Positions 1 to 11,056 of a stretch of DNA of 64,000 bases are shown piece by piece; position 1 is the first letter of the stretch, and each line of letters opens with the position of its first letter. Position numbers and translations under genes: made by a program. The notes below the pieces were generated by a model. It had not been told where the DNA came from. It made no database searches and saw only the letters and a list, made by a program, of their open reading frames with translations. The DNA comes from Favolaschia claudopus (Eukaryota > Basidiomycota > Agaricomycetes > Agaricales > Mycenaceae). The DNA lies in assembly GCA_037176885.1 (NCBI GenBank), contig JAWWNJ010000107.1, positions 310,001 through 374,000 on the forward strand. The letters are read 5' to 3'.

Positions 1-777
1 TCCCTTCAGGTCCTCCTAGAAGGGAGACGACATTAAGACAAGTTCTAGTCGTGACCGAAACGCTCAGCGAGTTCGAGGTGCTGCTCCATTGCACCGTCCT
101 GCTTTTGACTTGCAAATAGTTGCTATACCGGCGCACATCTCCTGCTGGTCCGATCTGGTCTCCACATAGCTACTTCGTCCTCTTCAACAGACGCCTCGCA
201 CTTTGATTCTCAGTATGCACGTCCAGATCATTTCACGGACTCAGAAGACCAAAGACTTTTCGATCCCTCCCTTGCGAACACTTTGGCTGGCAACAAAGTC
301 ACCTAACAGAACGTCCTTTGAGCTTGTACTTGACTCTCGCGTTGCGGCTGAATTCTGGCGGAATTTGCGGGACCTTCGAATCTGTTGCGTGTCGTGCAAA
401 GAAGTCGCAGATTGGAAGTTGCAGATACTGTCTTGCCTTCGAGAAGTTCGCCCCAAAGTAACTGTTGGCTGCATTCTCCGGCCTGCTGGTCGCTGCGAGC
501 AAGTGCGGAGATTCAAATTTAATTCAATCGGCAGCGAGCGTTTATCACGTGTGCCGACGACTTTCTGTGTCACTGATTTGAAGCACCTGGATAAGTGAAG
601 GCAGAAAAACCAGAACCAGGGTGCAAAGAATGGTGAAGGACAGCCACCGCCTATGTCTCCTCTCCCTCCCTCTGTGCGATGAGAAGAAGACTCAATGATT
701 ATTAGCCTCCCCCTCCTATCTACTCCAAACTTCAACGTGACCCGACATTGTGTGCCTAATTCTCGTACATGTCCTTT
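1..777. other. No supported gene
   Basis: Two overlapping open frames (about 203-598 plus, 241-735 minus) exist here. Neither shows a recognisable motif, a good start with splice sites, or resemblance to other families in the window. The window edge may cut an exon of a gene lying to the left. Confidence 0.5.
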
Positions 778-1844
778 CTACTCCGTATAAAGCGGTGAAT
801 TTGAGCAGTTCGGATTCCTGCAACGTGCACCAAAGCGAAATAAAAGGCTGCTCTTCGCCATGAGCGAAAGAGACGGATCGATGTCCTGACCGACGTTTCC
901 CATTCCACCCCACTTGATGTGCGCGAAACCTTTCAGTTCGTGAACAGACCTCCAACGGCCTGGACAAGACATGCCGCACGGCCTGTCCCAACCTGTAGTA
1001 GAAATGTGGAGGGTGATTGCGCCTGGAAATCGAGACGTTGTGCGGAAAAAACGGTGATACAACGGGTCGAAATATAGCGCATGCATCTGCTTTCTCCAGC
1101 CTTGTATGTGTTGTTGTTCCGACACATTTTTCAGGACCGGAGTGATGATTTCAGCCGCCCCAATAGCGATCATCTGGTCCGTGTTCGGGGACGCAAAGAA
1201 GAGGGGACCAAGATTGCGTCGCAAGGAAAAGGTAATTGTCACCACCGATCCCTGCAAAACGTCAAGACCAGGACCTCGCTGATATTGCTGTTCAGCTCAA
1301 CACGCACCGGCATGGAAGTATGACAGAATATCAGTCTCCACCCTCCAGTGGAAATATATGGCCCTGCACTCCAACTGCGATCCTCCAACACAAACCCAGA
1401 CTCCTTGGTCATAAAGGTTTCCCAAGCATCGAAGTTCTCGTAGTAGCTTATCACGTTCAAGTTGTCGGGACGTGGCACATCGGACAGAGTGGACGCGACA
1501 GCCAACGCAACTGACCCTACGATCCAGCTGTGTGTTCGCTCCAACACTCGAAAAAAGCCCTCGAACAAAAAGCTATGGCCCTGTTCGTGAGACGGAGGAA
1601 CGAAGCCTGGGCATTTGGTGAAAAAGGGGGACGTGTATCTATAGGTTCTGGACTTGAGATATTCCTTAGCATACATGCTGCACGCTCTGTCGACGTGCGA
1701 GAAGCGGAGAATGTCGATAAGAGCGAGAAAGCGCAGCATGTATAGGACGATGTCGGATTGACTCCAAAAGTCATGAGGAGGAAGGCGTTTTGTTTTGCGG
1801 TACGGCTGTACTCGAGTTTTCAGGGCTGGGCGGTGCTTAGGCAT
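778..1844 (-). CDS. Family A protein, F-box-like N terminus, unassigned
   Basis: Two exons, 1844-1308 and 1251-778, joined by a 56 bp phase-0 intron (GTGCGT donor, TTTTGCAG acceptor), give about 336 aa. I chose the ATG at 1844 because the frame upstream offers only a GTG. After a basic N terminus, residues about 25-55 form a Leu/Ile-rich stretch ending in FSHVDRAC. That is compatible with a degenerate F-box. The core is hydrophobic, with a SPNTDQM block just after the junction, and the C terminus carries a KWGGM block and RCRNPNC. No enzyme motif is visible. Ubiquitin-ligase adaptor function is only a guess from the N terminus. Other short introns in exon 2 cannot be excluded. Confidence 0.6.
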
Positions 1845-1931
1845 TGTGTGGAACGACACTAAAAGAAAGCGCCTTTTATTCGTCTCGCTGCGTTACGTGC
1901 GCACAACATTAACCATAACAATCCTACTCGT

Positions 1932-2564
1932 TCACGTCGTCTCTTTCGAAATTGGGTGAGATCGTTTCGAGGAATACCCTGTCAGGTAAGTCAGCGGGCA
2001 GCTCCCAAATTGAGCTGCGACTAACTTGGGAATGACCCATTCGAGAGCCACTATATCCGCCGGTTGTATGTCCACGAAAGGCCTGTTTCGGGACTTGCCA
2101 CGCTTGAAAACCAAAACATTTCCTCTCCAGGCCCGGTCGAGACCGTCCACCGTTTTCATTATGTGGTAATTGACTGGATGGACGTCATTCCCAGTCGCAT
2201 GCTGAGGCGCAACAACGACTGTGAACGAGTACTGGCATTCCCGCTCTTCATGCTTCGACTTGAAATTGAAGTCGAATACCCGCCCCTCCAGATCCACCCA
2301 AGCTTCTCCGCTCCCTCTTGACGCGTCGAACCACAGCTCTGCGTTTACTTGCGCAGCTGTCCGAGCTTGGCGCACGTCTCCCAGAAAAGGGACTCTAACC
2401 CACACCAGCTGTGATATGACAGGCCCGTCCGGAATGAGAATGGCGTGCACAGATTTCGCGCCCTCCTACTCTTGTTACAAACTGACTGAACGCTTTGGTC
2501 TGTCACGTACCATAAATTCGGAAAAAGCGACTTCCCTGGTCTCCGATATGTTATACCAATTCAT
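1932..2564 (-). CDS. Hypothetical protein, two exons
   Basis: Exon 1 (2564-2511, 18 codons) starts at an ATG and ends at a GTACGT donor. A 45 bp intron follows, and exon 2 (2465-1932) reads in phase to a TGA, giving about 195 aa. The product has a small aromatic N terminus, then a probable beta-rich domain (WVRVPFLGDVRQ, ELWFDASRGSGEAWVDLEGRV) and an AWRGNVLVFKRGK block. No membrane segment or catalytic motif is seen. It lies tail-on to family A on the same strand, 88 bp upstream. Similar proteins seem common in agaric genomes (recollection, not a search), and the function is unknown. Confidence 0.6.
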
Positions 2565-3063
2565 TGGCGGAATGCCAGTGGAACTGCTCGGTGAGAAAGT
2601 GCTCATGACCAAGCCTGCGAGTACGACAACTTGGGAGCCATCCCTGTTTCCGACGTCTTTTATGGCCGTCCTCCTGTCGTCCACGCGCTTCGTCAGAAAT
2701 GGGTCGAAAGCTCGGTCACCGCATCGTCTCCAAGTCCGTAAAAGGCACCTTATGTCAAAACTGCACCCTGCACACGGAGGGACATGTCGTAAACGCGACG
2801 ACAGCCTAAAACGGAAACACGCTTAATGGAACCCGTAGGTCGCTTGCCGTGACACTGTCGCTTGCCATATGTGGTAAGTAACCGTATCTGGTGGATCCTA
2901 CTATCTTGGGGAGTCTTCACCTCACATCGTGGGTATTCCGTTCTTCGCCGTTAACTTCAGCTCACCGATGAGCGTGTCGGGAACAGTTCTCGCACATCCT
3001 TTCGTCTCCGTTGCAGTGCATAAAGCTGCAGTTTACGTCTGGTCCTGACAGTTGCCTTCTGTC
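2565..3063. other. Divergent intergenic region
   Basis: The region lies between the starts of the minus gene at 2564 and the plus gene at 3064, so it presumably holds both promoters. No clear TATA box was identified. Nothing else is seen. Confidence 0.4.
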
Positions 3064-4334
3064 ATGCTCCCCGCTCTCAGTTGCCCTTTCCCTCCGTGGA
3101 CTGCAGAACCACTCACACTTGATCACATCGGCCGATTCCTAGAGGACCCTCAGATCACGGCCCTCGCTCGCTTGGCATACGGTATAGACTTCCACCGACC
3201 GAACTCGACCTATTGCGACGTCATGGACGAACCAACTGTCTTTACAGTAGACGGCTTGGTCGATCCTTGCATCTTCTTCCTATTTGGCCGGATAGAACAA
3301 GAACCTGTGAGGTTGAACATGTCAGATAAAGTATTCGCCGCTCATCTTGTACAGACGCTCCAGCATCCCCACCGCACCTTTATCCTCGGTTCGGGAACGG
3401 ACGCTCGGGGCAGCATCAAGGCCTTGTTCGCCAAGCAAATAGAGGCAGTCGGTAGGCCAGTAGCTTGCGGTGCACGTTGTCTCCAAGTACATGCTTCTTT
3501 TGACCACTCGTAGACCGTAACTCACCGTCCCGCAGCTCCACAAAACGGCCTTTTCTGCAACAGAAGTCCACTCCTCGACCGGGCGGTGCGGAACTTACTT
3601 GGAAATACACACAGACCACCGAGGCGACGCTCCATGTCACGTATACCGCAGCAATGGGGAAGGAGAGACAGTTACGCGTCCTTCCTGGTCCGAACCGATC
3701 CCGATCTCTGTCGGGGAATGGGTCTTGATTCAAGCGTCGTTCCATCTCCGTGAGGAACCTGAATACGAAGGGAAAAAGGTGCGAATGCACTCTGTGCTTG
3801 ACGAGCGCTGATAGCACTTTCCTTCAGTCCTACGAGTTGCTTGCGCATCACATCAGAGTGCTGCAAGTCCAGGAAGGCGATTCCGGCGCACCTACAGACC
3901 CTGTCACTGCTATGCACTCCTCCGACATGGAAATAGACTCACGCGTTCCCTCTCCGTTCCCCGACGCGACTGTGATTGACATGGACACTGACATCGCCAC
4001 GGGGCGTTCCTCGCCAACCACTCACTCCGCAACACAATTTGCCTCCTCGGAAGAAGAACCTGCTTCATCCGTCGACGCAATGACATCCTCCAGCGATGAC
4101 ATACTGTCCGACTCGACGCCTAGGACGTTGATAGACAGGCGAAAATCCCGACCGCTTCGCTCCAGAACTTCTGGGTCATCTCTTCCCACCCCCAACACCA
4201 AGAGAACGAGATCGGTCACAAAAAGCAAAAGACCTGTTCTCAATGCTTTGCAGGGTACGCGTCGTAGCACAAGACTCGCGGTTCGCAACGGGGAAGGTCC
4301 TAGCAAAAAGGCAAAGAGTCAGTTTGAGGTCTAA
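3064..4334 (+). CDS. Family G protein, three exons, acidic/basic tail
   Basis: Exons 3064-3486, 3536-3778 and 3828-4334, all phase 0, have introns of 49 bp each (GTACAT and GTGCGA donors, CAG acceptors). They encode about 390 aa. Residues about 1-140 are a hydrophobic folded part. Residues about 145-240 hold a VGEWVLIQASFHL segment followed by a helix (YELLAHHIRVLQV). The last 150 residues are Ser/Asp/Glu-rich and end in a Lys/Arg-rich, probably nuclear-targeting stretch. The same order (beta core, short helix ending in IRV/IRI/LRV, acidic Ser-rich tail) is seen in the minus-strand genes at 5268-6651 and 57888-58750. The function is not known. Confidence 0.65.
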
Positions 4335-4495
4335 TAAGTACTTGAATGGTTTCGCACCGTGTTTACCGAATTGTTCAACCAATACAAGGCCCAAAGCCTT
4401 TTCTTCCACTTTGAAGGACGTGGCGAGCCTCTGAGATGAATTGCCGACAGTCATGTTCGACGCTCCAGAAAGACTTTAACACCTTAGGTGGTTAA

Positions 4496-4900
4496 TTACA
4501 AAGTCGACCAGAATTGATGACAGCCTCCGCCAACAACACCGACTCGCCCGGCCACCGCATTGAGCTGGACTGAAAGTCGTTGGCGATCAAGTTTAAGCAG
4601 GTACTCGATGTACTCCGGCCCAGAGTCCAGGTCGGCGTCGACCAGCGGTCGATTTTGCGGAGGAACGTAGATGCATCTGACTGAGTGTTTGCCGGCCGCG
4701 GGAGGGCACGTGTCGATACGATGTTGTTCTCCACTGTTCAAGTCGTCCAAGATTACTTGTACGACGCACACGCTTTCCGCAAGTCGAAGACAAATTTCAT
4801 CTCCAATTCCGAACTTTTGCGGGACGTGCTCGACTTTCGCCTCCAACAATGCAGTATGAAACGCCATGTTGTCTTCGATAACATTGTGAGGGGAATGCAT
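4496..4900 (-). CDS. Hypothetical single-exon ORF
   Basis: An open frame of 134 codons starts at ATG 4900. The product has a plausible folded composition (KFGIGDEICLRLAE, RCIYVPPQNRPLVDADLD) and no low complexity. The opposite-strand frames here look like shadows. It sits between two family G genes and its GIGDEICLRLAE segment weakly recalls their VGEWVLIQA strand, so it may be an exon or remnant of that family. No intron junction to a neighbour could be fixed. Treat it as partial or hypothetical. Confidence 0.35.
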   Translation of the reverse strand: MHSPHNVIEDNMAFHTALLEAKVEHVPQKFGIGDEICLRLAESVCVVQVILDDLNSGEQHRIDTCPPAAGKHSVRCIYVPPQNRPLVDADLDSGPEYIEYLLKLDRQRLSVQLNAVAGRVGVVGGGCHQFWSTL

Positions 4901-5267
4901 GGACACAAAGTGCCCTCAAACACGGCTCTTTGGTAGAGAGGTAACAGCTATGTCGTGTTCATCGGTTGCCTGAACTCGCAGGCTGGAAGTAGCCTTCGTT
5001 GTGCATTTTTGATCAGGATTGTTTTTACGTTCACCTCTTCTGAGCGTCCACCTATAACTACTTAAAATTCTCGGTTGCGCTCAATCCTTCTTCCAGTCGA
5101 TTCGCTTCTGTCCTGATAATCGCACCAACGAGCCTGGCGGGGCAAAACCGAAAGTCATTTCTGCGAAGTACACGTCTGCGCTACATGCCAAACTATTACT
5201 CTACGTCGTGCACAGCAGCTGATTTTCTTCGACATCTAACGCCGAACTCCCAAAGTCCTAGACTCCT
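4901..5267. other. Intergenic region, nothing seen
   Basis: About 370 bp downstream of the minus gene ending at 5268. No coding signal beyond short frames and no repeat noticed. Confidence 0.35.
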
Positions 5268-6651
5268 TCACTCCAAAGTATCGGAGCTTGCAGTCGATAG
5301 CATGTCAAACTCGACTTCATCGTTGAACGAGTCTACGTCGAAGTACTCGTCTTCATCCTGCGATGATTGCGCTGCTGAAGATCGATCAGACGGGACGTCG
5401 TCAGACATGGATGTCGACAGCATGACGAAGTCGTCTTCTTGCTTACACGGTTGTGCTTCGACACGCGCTTTTTCCACCTGCAACGACTCCTCCACCTGAC
5501 GTCGACGGGAAGCGGAACCCCACGCCGAAAGCGCTTCAGGACAGTCGCCCGCTTCCTTTATACGCATCTTCTTCATTTCCCGCGCAAAGATACTGTACTC
5601 CTGTATCCGCGTAAGATAGGTCTTCCGACGGCAAAACTAACTCACCCTGTGCTGCCTGCCAGTGTTGAAGTCGTCTGTATACCTGTGAATACTGGTTCCC
5701 ACTATGACAGTGTCGCCCAATGCGAAAGGAAAGTTACTGCCGTCGCCAGTAACTTTGAGCTGGCTATACTTCCCGTTCGCGTCCGGCACGTAGCACTGTG
5801 TGAATTGAGACCACGTCCACACGTCTACAGTGATTTCGTCTCCGGTGGAACAGGGCCGGATTTTTGGGGACTACATTCGCACCTTTAGCATATACTTATT
5901 ACGGTCTCGTGAAGAAAACTAACTTACCACGCGCTTTTCCCGATCCCTCGTCTGATCTGCGTTGTACATGCAGTCAAGAGTCGAAATCTGCATCAAATAC
6001 AATGCAGCTAGCGCATCCCTGTCCCATCCATGCGACGACCAGTCAGGCACACGCAATCTCATGGAGGTGAGGTGCCCCACTCGAACCTGAAAGTTGTTCA
6101 GTTCGGGTCTACGACAATGAACCAACCTACAGGAAGACTGCAAATTTCACCGAAAATCACTGGACGATATCGACACTCCGGGCCTCGAGTAATGACTCGA
6201 TCACCAACGTATTTTGTGTAGTAGTTGCCATTCGCAAGCGGAGGGTGGAAGTCTGTTTCGTAGACAGCCAGGCCCAGGAAATCGGATTCCATGTTGATAA
6301 GAATTCTTTCCATGGTGTGCGCAGAAACGCGAGCACAAGGTCCGAGATAAAACTCCATAGCAGGCAGGGCAAGCTCGCGAGGCCTGCTATTTAACTGAAG
6401 CTGCTGTGCGTCGAGCCTTATTCTGGTTCCTACCATCGCTTTGCCAAGAAAGTATGTCCGCTTGGGACCCTGTGCGTATGTTGTAGAACTCGCCATGCGC
6501 AGAACCCTTCTGAGTCCTCTACGATCCCTAAGTGAGAGGTTTCCCTTTTAGACCAGAGCACCGAGACCCGCCGATCCTTCGCCGCGTCGCTCTTCTCCGG
6601 TAACAGGCATCTCACTTCGCGTGCACAGGAAAGGACGTGTTTCGCAGATAC
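5268..6651 (-). CDS. Family G protein, five visible exons, 5' end unresolved
   Basis: Exons 6651-6434, 6383-6131, 6086-5928, 5870-5646 and 5600-5268 join in phase through introns of 44-57 bp and give at least 395 aa. The first visible exon follows a TTTACAG acceptor and has no ATG. A candidate first exon is 6880-6836 (ATG, GTATGC donor, phase 0), but its intron would be 184 bp, longer than the local norm, and a TATAAGG motif sits only about 20 bp upstream. The product shares the family G layout: a VTGDGSNFPFALGDTVIVG strand region, a short EYSIFAREMKKMRI helix, and a Ser/Asp/Glu-rich C terminus with the SDD and DEDEYFD acidic blocks. Function unknown. Confidence 0.6.
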
Positions 6652-7035
6652 CTGTAAAGAGAAGAAAAAGCGCGCAAGCGGAGATGAATGAAGAGACCAA
6701 AGGGGGGAATTACTAGACATGGCACGTGCTTACAAATTTTTGTCACACACTTCACTCCCAAAATGGCACTTGCCTAATTGCGACGAACTTACGTCTCACG
6801 GCCACTGGCACGCACCGCTCCCAAACTCTGCATACCGTCGAAGTTGTCGTCAACCTATCATGTCGCTTCACCTCGAACATATCCAACGCGGGCTCCTTAT
6901 AAAGCCAACCGGTTCAGGCTGATCGCTTTCTTACCGTCTCCTGTTCTACGCCATGCTTGACAGTGGTATCCTTAACCTACTAAAACTTTGTCTCCAGATC
7001 GTCTCACCTCACTTTTAGTGTCAGTCAGTGGCAGG
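6652..7035. other. Divergent intergenic region with TATA-like motif
   Basis: The region separates the minus family G gene from family B1 on the plus strand. A minus-strand TATAAGG motif lies at about 6897-6904, just before a candidate ATG at 6880. Otherwise nothing is recognised. Confidence 0.4.
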
Positions 7036-8367
7036 ATGTCTCAATTGAAGGCCCAAGCCCAATTTCTTCTGTCTAACGCGGCCGACCATCAGAAGCGCAT
7101 CTTGCTTTCCTCCATGACAATGCAGCGATTGTTTTTCACGTCCACCCAATCCGCTGAACTGTTCAAGGTGGTCAGCTCCTTTCTCCAGTCTACTCGACGA
7201 CATGGGAAACAAGACACGGACCTCGACTCCGTGGCAGTTGCAACGAGTGGACTGCCCGGCGAGGAAAGCAGCGTAGAAAAAGGCGGCGACTCGAATGGCA
7301 TCTCGAATATTGCCAATGCCACAGGCAAGTGCACGCACCTCCGATCTTGCCTTCTTACAATGTTCTTCAAGGCTTTTCCGATTTGCCCCCTGAACTGGGT
7401 CTGCGTGTTGTTGACCATCTCCCTTACGCCGACCGATGTCGTTTCGCACAAACCTCGAACTACGCTGCAGCACTCGCCGCCGAAACTCTACAGTCTGCCG
7501 CCGCCAAACTGCTAGCCAGTTTTTCCCTCCTCTACGAGGACGTCAAGATGATGCAGACCGCCACCGGCGCCGCATTCTATGGACTGGCAGTAGACGCGCT
7601 CCTGAGAACGACTGAAGACTGCCTCGAAGTGACTCGTCTCGAACTCGTCGTACCGAAGGCGTTTGGGGCGGTAGTGGCGCGGTTCTTGGCCTTAGCCTCT
7701 CAGTATACCATTGCGTCAGACGACTCGGAGGACAACGTCGCTGTCCTCAACGTCTGCGCGGTGTGGATCCTAACGTCAGTCTCGCGCAAGATAATCGTAC
7801 TTGAATGTGACACTTCGAATCCGCTCGATGTGATAGCCCGCTCTCCCATAACAAGCCTGTACAACGCCTGGACTGCCAACGAATTATGGATCGGCTACGC
7901 GAACCTCACAGCTAGCGGGGTCGCATACGCTACGTCGCTCAACTTTCCGCTCCTCTCCCCGCCCTCTGCGCATCGAAAAATGTGGCGAGTCATGCGCCAG
8001 TGCATGCAGGCAGGGCACGTCCTTTCCCTCCGAGGTTACACATGTCCCCACATCTGCGGTGTTGACGTGAGCTGCCCTGCGACTCTGCGCACGAGCTGCG
8101 ACGCAGGCTGTGCCATAAGCCGTTTTCCAGTATGGAGATACTCCTCTGAGTCCGTCGCATCGGCACCAGTATGCTGGTCTATGGGAGGCGGCGGGTGTGC
8201 GCAAGGCCATCTAGCCAACGGAGTCCGCACTCGCCGCTTGAGTTCAGACGTTCACGGTAATGCTTCTTCACAGGAACTTGCTATACACTCATCTCTCTGT
8301 TGCAGACGAGAATTGGCGCGGAGTCATTCGATTGTATTTGCAATCCACCGCTCCGCCGTCCTTGTAG
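7036..8367 (+). CDS. Family B protein (B1), F-box-like with conserved Cys block
   Basis: Exons 7036-7324, 7372-8256 and 8306-8367 give 411 aa. Intron 1 appears to be GC-AG (GCAAGT donor, phase 1). Intron 2 is GT-AG. Exon 1 is a Gln/Ser-rich leader with a conserved MQRLFFTSTQSAELFKVVSSFL block. Exon 2 opens with LPPELGLRVVDHLPYADRCRF, a good F-box-type helix pair. The rest is a globular domain ending in a cysteine-rich signature: CPHICGxDxxCPATLR, then a Cys six residues on (CDAGC), then CWSMGGGGC. B2 (9549-10946) and B3 (23585-25075) share all three exons and the Cys signature. An SCF-type adaptor role is inferred from the F-box only. The Cys block could bind metal or form disulphides. Confidence 0.7.
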
Positions 8368-9010
8368 CGGCTACACCATGCAGTACTCTGTCCGTGGCGC
8401 ATAAAGACGACATCCGTCGACGACTGCGACAGCACGGCGACGCGTTTCACCCTCTCCTCGATACTCGTAGTCTGTATCGCGCCTTTGCGCCTGGAATAGA
8501 ATGATACGCTTGTCATGGTATCTCCGTTCTCATTCATCGATGAGGTCTACGGCTTGTCCTCGCGCACCTTCACTGGTCTTGTCGTTTTTCGACCGCGTCT
8601 GAGAAGAGCCTAAGTGACCGAAAATCCTGTCCGGCGTGCTTCGCTACAAGAGCCTCAGTGCCTCCGCATATTCCAGAAATCCAAGTATGTGACGTGTTCG
8701 GAAAAGACGCGCAGTCAGCTCGACGTCGCAACCAATGAACTCGACGCCCAGCGAGTCCAGGGCGTGCAGCTTTCAAGTACGGCCTTTAGAAACAGCTTCA
8801 AGTTCAGCCCCAAGTCAAACGGTCCAGGACGAGAACGACGACATGCTCAAAGCCCGCACCCGCAAGTTAGCGAAGGAGGATCTCATTAATTGTAAGTTGA
8901 TGGGCGATACATACAAACTAGCTAGTTAACCGATGGTAATTGCGCAAACCGTTCGCTGCTTTGAAGGCCTATTTATATCGGGAGGGTCTTTAAGTCAGAG
9001 AGTCGCAATG
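8368..9010. other. Intergenic, short frames only
   Basis: A plus-strand ATG frame at 8735-8929 (64 codons, Ser-rich then KARTRKLAKEDLIN) might be a first exon of something, but no continuation with a splice junction was found. Nothing else is supported. Confidence 0.35.
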
Positions 9011-9475
9011 CGTCTTAGTAGGAGTTCACGCACTTTCTCCTTGTTTCCCAACACTGAGATGACTGAAATCTATGGAGGTGAGGTCGTACGCCCAGCTTCG
9101 TTGATACACGCCCAGAAACGCATCACACAGGTCGCGCGGTTCAACGCGGTCCACAAACAAGCAGGCATCGACCGGCAACTCGTTTCCAAACAAAATTCGT
9201 TATCTATGACACACGCGTCGAAACAGACATGGGCGTTGTTCTAGAACCGGTATCTGCATGTATAGATCGCCTCCCACGGACACATATTTCGCAGCGCTTG
9301 GATCTGTCTGCTTTGAAGAGCACAGTCTTGATGTGAAAGCATGCAAACAAGTGCAGCAGTATTTCAGTGACCGTCTCGCCGGGCAGCTCATTGAAGCAGT
9401 CGGGCTTCCCGTGGAAGTCAGTGTCTGCGTCTTGAGGATCCTCAACTGGCTTGTCGGCGTCCCTCTGCGATGCAA
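9011..9475 (-). pseudogene. Family G-like remnant with in-frame stop
   Basis: The minus frame from about 9475 reads through KYVSVGGDLYMQIPVLEQRP, meets a TAA at 9202-9200, and continues in the same frame with GNELPVDACLFVDRV and a WAYDLTSIDFSHL helix. These parts match the strand and helix order of the family G genes (compare the NDLPVQLAVVGQIRTV part of 57888-58750). The frame ends near a GTGCGT donor-like site, so further exons are possible. A single nonsense codon in an otherwise coding frame suggests a recently broken copy; an unrecognised intron around the stop is the alternative. Confidence 0.4.
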
Positions 9476-9548
9476 AGCAATCCGAAGTCAAACGCTTTAC
9501 GCTGCAACAAGATGAGCGCGTCATGTTGTATTTCACTATCAGAACTCG

Positions 9549-10946
9549 TTACATGTAATCTGGAGCGCCACCGAACGGCATAGGCCCTACATCTGACGAA
9601 AGGTACGCCTCAGCTGCCTCCAACCACGCAGTTCCTGAAACAGTCGTTCAGTTCTTGTCCTCTGACCGTTCGGGTACTCACGGTCTGCACACACGACGAG
9701 ATTCACAGGGGCACCGTCCCTCCTCAAAATGCCTTCGCTACACCCAGAACCGCCCATTGTCCAGCACGTCGGGTCTGGTAGGCCTGATTCACCGGTGTAT
9801 TGCCATTCCGGGAAAGCAAAGAACCGGCAGCCTGCATCGTCGGAGGACCGCAGCGTTGCAGGACAATTCACGTCTTCACCGCAAATGTGAGGGCGAGGAT
9901 ACTCATTGAGGTGAACGCGGAATCCGGCTTCCACGTACTTCCGAAATGCAGACCACACAGAGAACCGACGCGCGAATCCGCTCTCGATGGGATACGCTGC
10001 AGGCGTCGTGATGACTAACGCCTCCTTGAGGAGTTCCGGATAAGCAAGCCATATCCCGTCTGCGTGCCAAGCAGCAACAACACAGGTGAAGTGGAATCGC
10101 ACGACAGCGTCCAGAGGTTCGTCCGTGATCGACTCTATTATGTTGATCTTGAGATTATCGCCCAGCGCAAGACTCCACACAGGACCAAATCCAATGCCTT
10201 CGACTTCGTCGTAATCCGAATCGTCGGGGACCTTCACTACTCTGTAGCACGCGGCTAGAATGAAGAAATCGGCGACGGCTGGAGCTTTCCCTCTGCCGGT
10301 CACTATGTCCAGTTCCGAAGGGGACATTGCAAGGTCAGGTCGGGCGAGAGAGATAATCGACGGCCCGACGATAGCGCACCGCGCAGCAGTGAGAAGGAGA
10401 CGGACGTCGCTGAACCTGAGCTTGAACCTTGCAAGCAACCTGGTAGCGGACCGCTCCAACACTTCCGGATCGACGTGCGCGTCCCGATTGCGGTAGTCGG
10501 GCGACACGGCTCGGCGAACACGGATACGCGCTCGAAGGCCGGGACCTTCGGGAAGGTCGTTGTCGATGTCTCCTGTATACGAAAGGACACGCAGGGAATC
10601 AGCTTCTTGGAAGACGAGTGAGCGATTGCTACATGCTATACGACGAAAACTCACTGGCTTCGAGCAGAAAGGAGACCAGCGACTCGGCTCGAGAGCCTGC
10701 TTCGGAATCGGAGGAGCCGCTAACAGAACTGTCATTGTCCTCTTCGTCGGCCGGACTTGTACGGTGTTTCTCCTTCGCGTCCAGGAATTCGCTGACTTCG
10801 CGAAAATGCTGGCGAGACACCAGAGCTGTAAAGCAGAGTCTCTGCGCGCTCATGGAACACAGAGCGACCTTCTTTCTCTTCGAGCTGGCGTTCGACTGCA
10901 GCAACAGCAGTTGTCGAGTCCAAGGTATATCTTCTTCGTCGGTCAT
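9549..10946 (-). CDS. Family B protein (B2)
   Basis: Exons 10946-10655, 10572-9682 and 9634-9549 (introns 82 and 47 bp, phase 1 each) give 422 aa. Exon 1 carries the MSAQRLCFTALVSRQHFREVSEFL block shared with B1 and B3, followed by an acidic Ser-rich linker. Exon 2 begins LPEGPGL where B1 has LPPELGL, so the F-box is eroded. It keeps the helical core and the full Cys signature (CGEDVNCPATLR, then CWTMGGSGC). Exon 3 ends in AYLSSDVGPMPF and PDYM, nearly the same as B3. A TATA-like CATAAAAGG lies about 100 bp upstream. Role unknown beyond family membership. Confidence 0.7.
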
Positions 10947-11047
10947 GACTATGCAATGTTAGGCTAGACAACGATACTGCAGGTTGAACTAACCGAATCG
11001 CAAGAGTCTGGATCCCTGCGCCATCACCGGCCGGTCACTTCCCTGGC

Positions 11048-11056
11048 CTTTTATGC
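11048..11056 (-). promoter_or_regulatory. TATA-like box upstream of B2
   Basis: Minus-strand CATAAAAGG, about 100 bp before the B2 start codon. Position and motif only. Confidence 0.35.

Noticed and set aside
1252..1274. A 23 nt GT...CAG segment that could be an ultra-short intron in family A
   Set aside because: A normal 56 bp intron with a better GTGCGT donor at 1307 uses the same acceptor and keeps the phase.
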